A stretch of 64,000 bases of DNA from positions 1 to 64,000 of the forward strand of contig CAJUSQ010000002.1 in NCBI GenBank assembly GCA_910588885.1. The letters are read 5' to 3'. Each line of letters opens with the position of its first letter. Position 1 is the stretch's first letter. A model generated the notes under the pieces. The model was given only the letters and a program-made list of their open reading frames with translations, had not been told where the DNA came from and did no database searches. Below, piece after piece: positions 35,737 through 44,585 of this stretch. Position numbers and translations under genes: made by a program. Origin of the DNA: an uncultured Lachnospiraceae bacterium (GTDB lineage: Bacteria; Bacillota; Clostridia; Lachnospirales; Lachnospiraceae).

Positions 35737-36883
35737 TCACGTCTGTCCTTTCCTCCTGCAGTCTTGCCAGTGTCGGGTTTACATGAAGAAATTCCGCCAG
35801 CCGGCGATAATGTTCCGGTTTTTGCTCTCTTTTCCCTTTTACGGCACGGATCAGGATATTCTTTGGGGTATGCTCCATATCAATAAACTCCAATACCTGA
35901 ACGTCGTAGCCTCTGCTTTCCAGTATTTCCGCCCGCAGCCCGTCGGTAATCAGGGCCGCCATCCGTTCCTTTAAAAGCCCGTACTTCAGAACCGGAGCCA
36001 GCAGCTCATTTTGAATCTGGCCATTTAGCTCATGCTGGCAGCAGGGCACCGATAAAATCACCTTTGCTCCCCAGCAAACGGCCTGATTCAGCGCATAATC
36101 CGTAGCGGTATCACAGGCATGAAGGGTAACAACCATATCCACCGGCCCTTCGGCAGAATATCCGGCAATGTCCCCCACTGCAAAATGAAGCCCCTCGAAC
36201 CCATATTTTTCCGCCAAACCACTGCACTTCTCAATGACGTCCTCCTTTAAGTCCAACCCGGTAATCCGAACCTGGTAACCCTTCTGTACCTTTAAATAAT
36301 GGTACATGGCAAAGGTCAGATAGGACTTCCCGCAGCCGAAATCCAGGATATTCACCTCCCGTTCCCTGGGAAGCTTCGGAAGGATATCCTCGATAAATTC
36401 CAGAAAACGGTTGATCTGACGGAATTTATCATATCGGGCGTTTACGATCTTCCCTTCCGGGGTCTGTACGCCCAGATCCACCAAAAATCCAATGGGCCGC
36501 TCCGTATCCAAAAGATACCGTTTCTTTCTATTATGGGACAAATCCCTCTGTTTTACACAGCCCGTCCCCTTCTTTTCCTTGATGGTGACCTGCCCCTTCT
36601 TGCTGACCAATACATGAGCCTGTCCGCATACAGCGGACACTTCCAGCTGCCGGTACTCCTGCATCCATGCTGCGGTTTGGGATATGGCCATGGTACGTTC
36701 CAAATTCTGATGATATACCTTATTATCCTTATAAATACTGGCCTGAAACAAAATCCCGCCCCTTTGCTCCACCGGGCGGATCTGGATTTTCCGGGCCGCT
36801 TCCTTGCTGCGGGGGTTGCTTAAGATGGCCTGTAAAAGGTCTTTCGTGAAATATTTATCAAAAAGCGCTGTTATCTCATCCAT
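35729..36883 (-). CDS. SAM-dependent methyltransferase (Methyltransf_32 type)
   Basis: 384 residues. An N-terminal ~130-residue domain of unknown fold is followed by a class I methyltransferase core: motif I ILDFGCGKSYLTFAMYHYL (about 199-217), motif II RITGLDLKEDVIEKC, motif IV DMVVTLHACDTATDYAL and SVPCCQHELN. The last pattern, with LHACD and PCC, is the Methyltransf_32 / GSTCD-like group, likely RNA methyltransferases. The substrate is unknown. Its promoter is at 36926-36954. Confidence 0.85.
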   Translation of the reverse strand: MDEITALFDKYFTKDLLQAILSNPRSKEAARKIQIRPVEQRGGILFQASIYKDNKVYHQNLERTMAISQTAAWMQEYRQLEVSAVCGQAHVLVSKKGQVTIKEKKGTGCVKQRDLSHNRKKRYLLDTERPIGFLVDLGVQTPEGKIVNARYDKFRQINRFLEFIEDILPKLPREREVNILDFGCGKSYLTFAMYHYLKVQKGYQVRITGLDLKEDVIEKCSGLAEKYGFEGLHFAVGDIAGYSAEGPVDMVVTLHACDTATDYALNQAVCWGAKVILSVPCCQHELNGQIQNELLAPVLKYGLLKERMAALITDGLRAEILESRGYDVQVLEFIDMEHTPKNILIRAVKGKREQKPEHYRRLAEFLHVNPTLARLQEERTDVNA

Positions 36884-36925
36884 TCATTTCTCCTTGAAGA
36901 ACTGCTTCCATTCGTTACCCTTACG

Positions 36926-36954
36926 ATTATACCCATTTTTCCTGCCCCTGTCCA
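36926..36954 (-). promoter_or_regulatory. Promoter of the methyltransferase operon
   Basis: Minus strand: TGGACA (36954-36949), 17 bases, TATAAT (36931-36926), 43 bases before the start at 36883. Confidence 0.7.
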
Positions 36955-36966
36955 CATAAAAAATCC

Positions 36967-36995
36967 TTGACATCGCCCGGGAAATCGGCTATGAT
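36967..36995 (+). promoter_or_regulatory. Promoter of the degV-type gene
   Basis: TTGACA (36967-36972), 17 bases, TATGAT (36990-36995), 70 bases before the start at 37066. The two divergent promoters are only 12 bases apart, so polymerases may exclude each other. Confidence 0.75.
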
Positions 36996-37065
36996 ACATG
37001 TAATTTGTATTTATTTTGATTTTCAAACTATTTGGCCTTAAAACCTCAAAGAAAGGGAATGAATT

Positions 37066-37902
37066 ATGATAAAAATAGCCGTGGACTCTTCTTCCGATTA
37101 TACACAGGAAGACATTCGGGAAAAAAACCTGTGCCTGATCCCGATTACCATTACCCTGGGAAATGAAAATTATATTGAGGGCGTGAATCTGGACCGAAAC
37201 GATTTTTACCGCCTTCTGGAGAAAAGCAGTAAGTTCCCCCATACCTCCCAGCCTTCTCCCCAAGCCTTTTTGGAGCTTTTCCAAAGCGCCAAGGACGACG
37301 GGGATTCCGTCATCTGCATTCTTTTGTCCTCGAATCTAAGCGGCACCTGCCAAAGCGCCCATTTAGCCAAAAGCATGGTGGATTATGAAAATATCTATAT
37401 CATTGATTCCCTTTCCGCTACCTTTACCATTAAAATTATGGCCGATTATGCCTGCCGGCTGGTATCGGAGGGGCTTTCGGCTCAGGAAATCACCGCCAAA
37501 ATCGGAGAGCTAAAATCCCGGGTCAAGGTAATCGCCGCACTGGATACTCTGGAATACCTCTATAAGGGCGGGCGGCTTAGCCGGGCATCGGCAGCCATCG
37601 GGACCATGGCCAATGTAAAACCCATTATCACCCTGACCAAGGAGGGTGGGATTGGCGTTCTGGGAAAGGCTCTTGGCAAAGGCAAAGCCATGGCCGGAAT
37701 CTTAAACCGTTTCAAAGAGATGGGAAGGGACGAGAACTTCCCCCTTTACGCCATCTACAGCTACGGTGTTGAAAACTGTGAAAAGCTGGAACATAAGCTG
37801 TCGGAAAACGGTTTTTCCCCGGACAGCCGACTGCAGATCGGCCCCACCATCGGAACCCATATCGGCCCCGGAGCATACGGAATCGTATTTGTGGCAGGCT
37901 AA
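37066..37902 (+). CDS. DegV-family fatty-acid-binding protein
   Basis: 278 residues. DegV/FakB proteins hold a fatty acid for phosphorylation by FakA. The start KIAVDSSSDYTQEDI, the lipid-site motifs SQPSPQAFLELFQ and LSSNLSGTCQSAHLA (about 87-101), and RLSRASAAIGTMANVKPII, with GPTIGTHIGPGAYGIVF at the end, are diagnostic. AAAGAAAGGGAATGAATT precedes the ATG. Monocistronic, with its own promoter and terminator. Confidence 0.94.
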   Translation: MIKIAVDSSSDYTQEDIREKNLCLIPITITLGNENYIEGVNLDRNDFYRLLEKSSKFPHTSQPSPQAFLELFQSAKDDGDSVICILLSSNLSGTCQSAHLAKSMVDYENIYIIDSLSATFTIKIMADYACRLVSEGLSAQEITAKIGELKSRVKVIAALDTLEYLYKGGRLSRASAAIGTMANVKPIITLTKEGGIGVLGKALGKGKAMAGILNRFKEMGRDENFPLYAIYSYGVENCEKLEHKLSENGFSPDSRLQIGPTIGTHIGPGAYGIVFVAG

Positions 37903-37940
37903 AAGGTACATCCGCATATCACCAGGTGTTTCCTATATAA

Positions 37941-37976
37941 AAGACGGGCAGAAGACACATCCTTCTGTCCGTCTTT
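37941..37976 (+). terminator. Terminator of the degV-type gene
   Basis: AAGACGGGCAGAAG (37941-37954) pairs with CTTCTGTCCGTCTT (37962-37975), followed by a T-run. Confidence 0.85.
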
Positions 37977-38045
37977 TTGTGATTGCAGCCATCCGCATCC
38001 ACTTATTTTCGGTATCCCCTTTCCATCATCCACTCCGGCCCGAAA

Positions 38046-38666
38046 TTACCACCAGCGCTTACATCTTCTATGGCGGCATCTGCGGTTATACATCTCGTTA
38101 TAGAGCATGACTTCAATCAGGTTTCGAAGTCCCGAATCGTGTCTTGGGGGTCTGGGCGGCCCGGGCGGTGGCCCAAAGGGCGGCCTTGGAGGACCTGGAG
38201 GGCCGGGCGGCGGGCCAAAGGGCGGCCTTCCCGAACCTACCAGCCGCAGTTCCTCAGATTCAACCGTTTCATACTGCTCCGCTTCGAAATCTATAGGCTG
38301 GGCCGTCTTCTGATAAATACGATCTACAATATTTTTCAGCATCAGCCGATCCGGATACTCATCAAACATCATGCTTCCTTCGTATTCCATCTTATCGCAT
38401 TCCTCGTCCACGAAATCCTGAATGCCCCGGACTTCCTGAGGATATAACCCCTTCAGCCGGTCCATATCACGCTCATACTCCGCTTCCTCCAGGAAGATAT
38501 TTTGCATGGGGTAGGTCATATAAAAAGGCATTTTCTGGGAAGCGCCGCTTGTCATTCTGTAAAATTCATCCTGTTTATAGTCCAATGATATTCTCCCAAT
38601 CCTGACTTCACTATAGTATATGCCTATTTTCTTTTTCTGGTGCTTCCGATTCTGTTTTTCACTCAT
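38046..38666 (-). CDS. Pro/Gly-rich hypothetical protein
   Basis: 206 residues. A basic start (MSEKQNRKHQKKKIGIYYSE) and a predicted helical body (about 30-135) lead to a 29-residue tract made only of Pro, Gly, Phe and Arg (about 148-176; units such as PPFGPPPGPP occur twice). A basic, Cys/His-containing tail ends CRHRRCKRWW. No signal peptide or sortase signal is visible. The frame overlaps the patatin gene by 8 bases, so the two are probably cotranscribed. Similar Pro-Gly tails occur in Clostridial proteins of unknown role. Confidence 0.7.
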   Translation of the reverse strand: MSEKQNRKHQKKKIGIYYSEVRIGRISLDYKQDEFYRMTSGASQKMPFYMTYPMQNIFLEEAEYERDMDRLKGLYPQEVRGIQDFVDEECDKMEYEGSMMFDEYPDRLMLKNIVDRIYQKTAQPIDFEAEQYETVESEELRLVGSGRPPFGPPPGPPGPPRPPFGPPPGPPRPPRHDSGLRNLIEVMLYNEMYNRRCRHRRCKRWW

Positions 38667-39953
38667 CCACCGTCAGTAAAAACAGCGCGGCTGCCAGTTC
38701 ATAGGGTACAAATGTCAAAAGCCCAAGCTGTTCCGTCAAATCAATCTTTCCCTTCCGGTAGGCATGGTAAATACAGCCCGTAATATATCTGCTGTCCTTT
38801 TTCCGCTTCAGTTCCGCAAGTCCGGCTGCCAGCTCCATGGACCCTTTCCCGCTAAAAAGACCAAGTCCGGCCTGCTCCTCCGGCAACATCCTGTGAAACA
38901 GATGCTCTGTAAATTCCGACAAATACCAGGGCTCTTCCTTTGGAATTTCAAATATTTCCCCGCAGATTTCCGCTGCGCCTACAAAATAATCCTGCTTTGT
39001 ATAAGTATGTTTTCCGATGTGCTCCTCAATATTTCCACACAGCTTCCGGCTGTCCCCGGGCTTTACAAGCTTGCTGAAGGTTCCCTCCGTCAAATAGGAC
39101 TCCGTACGGGCCACCCGGCTGACAAAGGCGCAGATCTCCTCCTGATACTGATCCAGGTCTTCCTGATAAAAGCAGTACTCATAACCATCCATCCGTCCAA
39201 AAGCCTTCAGCGTATCGTAATAGCCCAACCTACGGTTAAACTCCAGCACTTCCCGATCGAAGTTCAGCATGGTTCCCAAGGACTTGCTGGGGGTAATATA
39301 TTTTACATAGGGCTTATTCACATAGCCCGGATGCTGGGGTGTCGTGTGCAGATCCACTGCGATCACCTCATCCGCCCCCATTTTTAACGCTAAATCAATG
39401 GGCAGATTATCATAATAGCACCCGTCCAGATATAGGTCGTTCCCAATCTTATGCATGGGAAATACCGGAAAAATAGAAGAGGATGCCATGATAAAATCTT
39501 TTAGCATTCCATAGGGAATTTCCTCTTTGGACAGCTCCATCGCCTTCAGAGAGAAAAACTGTACCGTCACAAGCACGTAATCCACATCGGAGGCCCATAC
39601 CTTGTCCTCATCGATCAATCGGTCAATAAAGGACAGAAAGGGCGAGATATCGGCCCCCTTGTTTTTGACATATTTTTTAAAAACGGTCCAATGGCATCCC
39701 TCTGATTATACATTCCCTCAATAGTCGTACTCAGGTTCAGCCCGTCCGACATGATATCGCCTATCTCTATGGTATCCCAAATTTCACAGGCCCTTTCATA
39801 CTCCCTGGTTGCCATCAGCGCCCCGTTCACTGCTCCAATGGAGGTTCCGGTTACGATCTGATAGTCGATCCCCAGCTCCAGCAGCGCTTTCCAGACTCCC
39901 GCCTCATAAGCGCCCTTCGTTCCTCCGCCGCCTAATGCAATTGCCCTCTGCAA
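38659..39953 (-). pseudogene. Patatin-like phospholipase with a single frame break (copy A)
   Basis: A patatin-fold lipid acyl hydrolase. The start is TTG at 39953 (MQRAIALGGGGTKGAYEAGV) after GGGGGGAG. The oxyanion loop GGGGTKG, the nucleophile GTSIGAVNG and the catalytic Asp in DGCYYDNLP are all present. Reading breaks near 39675-39681, where the first frame stops at 39615 and a -1 shift restores the family sequence (KKYVKNKGADISPFL, then LIDEDKVWASD) through to 38659. The break lies on TTTTTAAAAAA, and T TTA AAA is in phase for a -1 slip. It could be a one-base deletion or programmed frameshifting. Total about 430 residues. Confidence 0.75.
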
Positions 39954-39979
39954 TCCCGCTCCCCCCTGTTCCTTCCGGC

Positions 39980-40309
39980 TCACCGGTTTCCCGCAGCCAT
40001 CCTGTCTATTTCTTTCAAAAAAGCTTCCATTGTGTCCGCCCTGGACGCACACTTCAGCAGTTTTTGCAGGATTCCTGTGTCAGAAATCCCCTGGATTTGC
40101 TCTTTTATTCCTCCCGTTACCGGTCCAAGCTCTGCGGCCAAATTCAATATCGACTGCTGTATTCCTTGTTCTATTCCTTGTTCTATTCCCTGTTCTATTC
40201 CCTGGCGAACACCTTCTTGATATTCCAATTCCCGAATCAGTTTTAATTCTTTTTCTTCATCATATTCGAATATGCTCACTGAAATCGCCTCCGCCTTGTA
40301 CTTTTCCAA
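39980..40309 (-). pseudogene. C-terminal fragment of an Rpn/PD-(D/E)XK-type nuclease
   Basis: 109 residues. The beginning (EYDEEKELKLIRELEYQEGV) and the run of GIEQ repeats (five copies of GIEQ or GIQQ) are the C-terminal tail of the Rpn family (recombination-promoting nuclease / putative transposase) common in Lachnospiraceae. The nuclease domain is missing. Upstream the frame runs into the truncated patatin copy at about 40312. The GIEQ tract is coded by a 12-base repeat. The fragment ends 26 bases before copy A. Confidence 0.6.
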
Positions 40310-40311
40310 TT

Positions 40312-41219
40312 CCAGCTGTCCCTGGGCTTTACAAACTTGCTGAAAGTTCCTTCCGTCAAATAGGACTCCGTACGGGCCACCCGGCTGACAAAGGCGCAGA
40401 TCTCCTCCTGATACTGATCCAGGTCTTCCTGATAAAAGCAGTACTCATAACCATCCATCCGTCCAAAAGCCTTCAGCGTATCGTAATAGCCCAACCTACG
40501 GTTAAACTCCAGCACTTCCCGATCGAAGTTCAGCATGGTTCCCAAGGACTTGCTGGGGGTAATATATTTTACATAGGGCTTATTCACATAGCCCGGATGC
40601 TGGGGTGTCGTGTGCAGATCCACTGCGATCACCTCATCCGCCCCCATTTTTAACGCTAAATCAATGGGCAGATTATCATAATAGCACCCGTCCAGATATA
40701 GGTCGTTCCCAATCTTATGCATGGGAAATACCGGAAAAATAGAAGAGGATGCCATGATAAAATCTTTTAGCATTCCATAGGGAATTTCCTCTTTGGACAG
40801 CTCCATCGCCTTCAGAGAGAAAAACTGTACCGTCACAAGCACGTAATCCACATCGGAGGCCCATACCTTGTCCTCATCGATCAATCGGTCAATAAAGGAC
40901 AGAAAGGGCGAGATATCGGCCCCCTTGTTTTTGACATATTTTTTAAAAACGGTCCAATGGCATCCCTCTGATTATACATTCCCTCAATAGTCGTACTCAG
41001 GTTCAGCCCGTCCGACATGATATCGCCTATCTCTATGGTATCCCAAATTTCACAGGCCCTTTCATACTCCCTGGTTGCCATCATCGCCCCGTTCACGGCT
41101 CCAATGGAGGTTCCGGTTGTGATCTGGTAGTCGATCCCCAGCTCCAGCAGCGCTTTTCAGACTCCTGCCTCATAAACACCCTTTGTTCCTCCGCCGCCTA
41201 ATGCAATTGCCCTCTGCAA
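40312..41219 (-). pseudogene. Patatin-like phospholipase, truncated and interrupted copy (copy B)
   Basis: Nearly identical to copy A, offset by 1266 bases. It starts at the matching TTG (41219-41217). It has a Trp-to-stop change (TGG to TGA near codon 19), the same frame break as copy A, and then joins the Rpn fragment about 300 codons in, losing the last ~130 residues. Intact pieces read MMATREYERACEIWDT... and MIDEDKVWASDVDYVLV.... Dead gene. Confidence 0.85.
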
Positions 41220-41221
41220 TC
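40316..41221. repeat. 0.9-kb direct repeat of 39050-39955
   Basis: About 905 bp repeated in direct orientation at 1266-bp distance, with few substitutions visible (for example near 40337, 40346, 41100 and 41159). The right end coincides with the start codon of the patatin gene and the left end is internal. Both copies share the 5A/6T run that breaks the frame. A tandem duplication followed by loss is the simplest reading. Confidence 0.85.
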
Positions 41222-41406
41222 TCAATTCTTCCTATTCCGTTATTCCTAATCGGCAGCTTTTCCAATACTTTGTACATATTTTAGCATATGCCTGTTTTTT
41301 TCACAATCATTTTTGCAGTTGTTGTAATTGAATTTGCTATATCAGGTGGAATATTTATTAGTTTTTTTATAATTCCTGTTTTATAATATAATTTTTTAAA
41401 ATATTA

Positions 41407-41435
41407 TTGACAAATTATATAATATAATTTAATAT
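41407..41435 (+). promoter_or_regulatory. Strong promoter of the protease operon
   Basis: TTGACA (41407-41412), 17 bases, TAATAT (41430-41435), in very AT-rich DNA. The first gene starts 287 bases further on, leaving a long leader. Confidence 0.7.
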
Positions 41436-41721
41436 ATAATTATTAAAATTGTGTATATGATATATTAAATTTTTATATATTGTATTACAAATATTTTTTT
41501 TAAGGAGGGATGATAGTTTCTCCCGCGTAGCTATGAAAAAACAGCCATTAAATTTATCCGCCTTTCGCTGATAGCAGATCCTACATGGCTTAACTTGCAG
41601 AAGGCACATTTTTATATTTTTTGTACATATGCTACGCTGAAAACACAAACCAAAGAAGAAACACCCTGCTCTTACCTCTGTATCTTCAGAACGCAGGGCA
41701 GAAAGGAGGATATGAAAATTC
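41436..41721 (+). promoter_or_regulatory. Long leader of the protease operon, unexplained
   Basis: About 280 bases without a convincing gene. From ~41500 the composition shifts from extremely AT-rich to mixed. Visible items are AAGGAGGG at 41501-41508 with no useful start codon close by, a 12-codon frame at 41533 (MKKQPLNLSAFR), and a hairpin formed by CCCTGC (41664-41669) and GCAGGG (41693-41698) just ahead of AAAGGAGGAT. I compared it by eye with c-di-GMP riboswitch consensus sequences and found no match. Confidence 0.45.
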
Positions 41722-42723
41722 ATGAAAAAAAATTTTTTACCTATGTTGCTGCTCATTAGCTGTATGTTTGTACCGCTGTCTGCATCTGCATCCTTATTGT
41801 CTACAGAAGAGGAGAAAGATTTCAAAGATGTTGGAAAAGCTCTATCTGAAATACCTTTCATAGACAAATCGCAAACAGATACTTCAATACAAAAAAAAGA
41901 GTTGATTCCGGAAGATACCTCTACTGAAAAATTTATTTCGGAACACTCCACAAATAATTCCGACATCGCTACGCTGGCCAATGGTGGGCAATGGATACAA
42001 GCTGCCGATGGCCGATGGTGGTATCAACATGCAGATGGATCTTATACCACAAACGGTTGGGAATTAATAAATGGGAAATGGTATTATTTTGATGCGCAGG
42101 GATGGATGTTGACCGGATGGGTAAAGGTAAGCAATATTTGGTATTATCTGGAACCAACCGGAGAAATGCGTACTTCCCCTCTATATCATAATGGCAGTCA
42201 TTACACCTTTTACAGTTCAGGAGCATTGCAATCTACCAAGTTAGGCGTTGTCAGGCAAAAGCAACAAATGGGCAACTGGTGCTGGGTCGCTTGCGCTGTA
42301 ATGGTTGGAAGATATGACCTTCCGGCATCACAACAGACAATTACTCAATCTGATGCTGTAAGAAAAGTAAAGGGTGGTGTCATTGATGAAGTGGGCAGTC
42401 CTACTGATAAAATAAAAGCTCTGGAGTATGTTTCTCATTATACAAAAATCGGCATGTCTATTGGAAGCCCCGTAAACTTTGACGGAGCTGTTAATGGTAT
42501 AGATCTTAGAAAACCATTTATTCTTTCTATGGGTTGGAATAGTGGAGGCGGACATGCGATTGTCTGTGCTGGATATTCTAAATCTACTCGTGAATTATGG
42601 ATTATAGATCCAGCAAATAGCATACCAAACCAATATTATAATCTTGATAGCTTGATTAAAGGAACTAAAATCGCCTCTGGAACAGGAAAATATCGGAGTA
42701 CCGTACTTTTCAGATATCCATAA
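41722..42723 (+). CDS. Secreted cell-wall-binding papain-like cysteine protease
   Basis: 333 residues. Signal peptide 1-23 (cut near SASA-S). Residues ~88-165 hold choline/glucan-binding-type wall repeats (INGKWYYFDAQGWMLTGWVK, and SNIWYYLEPTGEM). The catalytic domain (about 175-333) looks like the AvrRpt2/C70 papain-like group: QMGNWCWVACAV with Cys187 and an upstream Gln, His278 in GGGHAIVCAGY, and Asp296 in LWIIDPAN. All three residues are present, so it is probably active outside the cell. Codon use is AT-rich, unlike most of the window. It is followed after 21 bases by an anchored protein gene. Confidence 0.82.
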   Translation: MKKNFLPMLLLISCMFVPLSASASLLSTEEEKDFKDVGKALSEIPFIDKSQTDTSIQKKELIPEDTSTEKFISEHSTNNSDIATLANGGQWIQAADGRWWYQHADGSYTTNGWELINGKWYYFDAQGWMLTGWVKVSNIWYYLEPTGEMRTSPLYHNGSHYTFYSSGALQSTKLGVVRQKQQMGNWCWVACAVMVGRYDLPASQQTITQSDAVRKVKGGVIDEVGSPTDKIKALEYVSHYTKIGMSIGSPVNFDGAVNGIDLRKPFILSMGWNSGGGHAIVCAGYSKSTRELWIIDPANSIPNQYYNLDSLIKGTKIASGTGKYRSTVLFRYP

Positions 42724-42744
42724 ACATTTAGGAGGACTAAATAT

Positions 42745-43731
42745 ATGAAAAAAAAATTGCATATTGTTGTATTATTAGTAATAATTTTCGGCCTAAGCAC
42801 AAAATCTACCGTATTAGCTTTCAACATTGAAACTCTCCCCGAAAGCGAAGATTTTCAGGAGTTACAAAAACTGGAGAATCGTTTTCTGCAATGCGGCATG
42901 AATTTTGCATCTGGAGATACTATTCCTGAAGATTTAAGAATCGCTTATGAACTTGCAGTAAAAATAAGAATTGATACAAATATTTTCCTTTCTGATACGC
43001 TGTCCTCCGCCGAGTTGGAAAAAACTTTATCAGCAGCAGATTATATCTGGCAGGTTCCAGTCGAACTTCCTACCGGAGGGTATGTAATCTGTACCGTCAG
43101 TCGTGCACTTCCAATTGATGAAACAACGCAGCAAGAATTATTAGACCAGGGAATTTATACGCAAGAAGAATTAAGTGAGCAATTAGCAAAAACAGGCCAA
43201 TGGGAAATTCCTGCTTACGGATATGATGAAACCGGAAAAGAATATATCGGCCATTTAGAGGATGCATCCAAAGAACAATACCACCCCGAAGATTCTGACA
43301 TGGTTTATCTTCTGGGCGGAACTCCGAATTTCCGGCAGCCCTTTGGGCTATGGTGCCGTGAGAACTCTTATCAGATTATATCTATCAGCGATAGTTCCGA
43401 CCTGACATTGCAGCCAATTCCTGAAAACTCAGTATTGCTGGAAGAAACCACAGAACAGCCCCAATCTGTTTCCTCCGATACAGATACCGGCAGCCCCAAT
43501 CTATATTCCTTTGAAGAAGTACAAAAAGTTCTCTCAAACCTTCCTCCCGAACAAAACGGTTTAGACAGCGGTCTTGGTATTCACATGGGAGATCATACAG
43601 ATGGCAATTCTTTTAAAGACTCATCCGGAAACATGCCGGTTATGATTTTTGTCGGAATTTCCGTATTATTCCTTCTTACAGTCGGCGCAGCATATATTGT
43701 CGTCCAAAAGAAACGAACAAGTAATCCGTAA
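42745..43731 (+). CDS. Membrane-anchored extracellular protein of unknown function
   Basis: 328 residues. Signal peptide (about 1-25), an outside domain rich in Glu/Gln (about 26-290), and one C-terminal membrane helix (about 295-318, PVMIFVGISVLFLLTVGAAY) with a short basic tail (KKKRTSNP-like), so a type I membrane protein. Readable parts include AADYIWQVPVELPTGGYVIC and GQWEIPAYGYDETGKEYIGH. No family recognised. GGAGGACTAAATAT precedes the ATG. It shares the promoter and terminator of the protease, so it may be its membrane partner, substrate or protector. Confidence 0.75.
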   Translation: MKKKLHIVVLLVIIFGLSTKSTVLAFNIETLPESEDFQELQKLENRFLQCGMNFASGDTIPEDLRIAYELAVKIRIDTNIFLSDTLSSAELEKTLSAADYIWQVPVELPTGGYVICTVSRALPIDETTQQELLDQGIYTQEELSEQLAKTGQWEIPAYGYDETGKEYIGHLEDASKEQYHPEDSDMVYLLGGTPNFRQPFGLWCRENSYQIISISDSSDLTLQPIPENSVLLEETTEQPQSVSSDTDTGSPNLYSFEEVQKVLSNLPPEQNGLDSGLGIHMGDHTDGNSFKDSSGNMPVMIFVGISVLFLLTVGAAYIVVQKKRTSNP

Positions 43732-43739
43732 CTGAAAAG

Positions 43740-43785
43740 TGGCTACAACCCCAGTAATTATGCGGGCTGTAGCCATCTTCTTTTT
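43740..43785 (+). terminator. Terminator of the protease operon
   Basis: TGGCTACAACCC (43740-43751) and GGGCTGTAGCCA (43764-43775) form a 12-bp stem with one mismatch, followed by TCTTCTTTTT. Confidence 0.85.
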
Positions 43786-43899
43786 GAAAATGACTTGTGC
43801 GTTTTTTTACTTCTTTTGTTTTGGTAGTTTTATAGTTTCGTATATAACATAGTCGTAAATAAATATTTGGGAGAAAAAATCTCAATAAGGAGATAAACA

Positions 43900-44409
43900 A
43901 TGGAAAAATTTTATTTTGAAAGTATCAATCACAATTCAGCCATCTATGAGCCGATGATTGAACATATTACATTAAGAAAATATACTAATAATGATTATAA
44001 CTTTGTTTATCAAGTGAAAAAGAATGCATATAAAAAATATGTAGAAGAATGTTGGGGAGCATGGATAGAAGAAGACCAGCAAAAACATTTTGAAAATTTT
44101 ATAAATCAGGTAAGAGAACATGCTTATGTCATACATTATGATAATAAAGATATTGGTTTTTATAATGGAGAAGTATTAGAAAATGGTAATTACGAAATAG
44201 GAAATATATGCATTATTTCCGAATATCAAGGTAAAGGAATTGGAACTAAGATATTAAAAGAAATATTAGAAAAATATAACGATACTGATATAGAAATACA
44301 ATATTTTAAACAAAATCCAGTTGGAGCTTTCTACGAAAAACTGGGATTTGAGAAATCCGGAGAAACTAATTTTCATTATCAAATGACTAAATCTAAAAAT
44401 GTTACTTAA
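43900..44409 (+). CDS. GNAT-family N-acetyltransferase
   Basis: 169 residues. A GNAT fold with the acetyl-CoA loop EYQGKGIGTKILKEIL (about 108-123) and the end motif NPVGAFYEKLGFEKSGET. Substrate unknown. The gene is strikingly AT-rich, unlike the core genes, which suggests recent acquisition with the neighbouring protease island. AAGGAGATAAACA precedes the ATG. Confidence 0.88.
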   Translation: MEKFYFESINHNSAIYEPMIEHITLRKYTNNDYNFVYQVKKNAYKKYVEECWGAWIEEDQQKHFENFINQVREHAYVIHYDNKDIGFYNGEVLENGNYEIGNICIISEYQGKGIGTKILKEILEKYNDTDIEIQYFKQNPVGAFYEKLGFEKSGETNFHYQMTKSKNVT

Positions 44410-44509
44410 AAAAATAGTTCAATTTTTTCTGATTCCCAAATCATCGCTTTAGGTGCTGTTACCAAAAAAAACTGCTTCCTCTGCCATCACTCGCCGCCGC
44501 CCCGCAAAC

Positions 44510-44538
44510 TTGTATTTCCAAAAGATATATGGTAAAAT
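44510..44538 (+). promoter_or_regulatory. Promoter of the IbrA-like gene
   Basis: TTGTAT (44510-44515), 17 bases, TAAAAT (44533-44538), 47 bases before the start at 44586. Confidence 0.55.
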
Positions 44539-44585
44539 ATGGAAATATTGCTTACAAACATCGACAGCGAGAATAGAATTGCGAG

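Noticed and set aside
38152..38230. Collagen-like repeat in the Pro/Gly-rich protein
   Set aside because: The tract lacks a regular Gly-X-Y period, so it is not collagen-like in the strict sense.
40881..41096. Short separate ORF starting MNGAMMATREYERA
   Set aside because: It is a piece of the dead patatin copy B, not an independent gene.
41436..41721. c-di-GMP or other known riboswitch in the protease leader
   Set aside because: No match to the conserved core of the classes I could recall; left as an unexplained leader.
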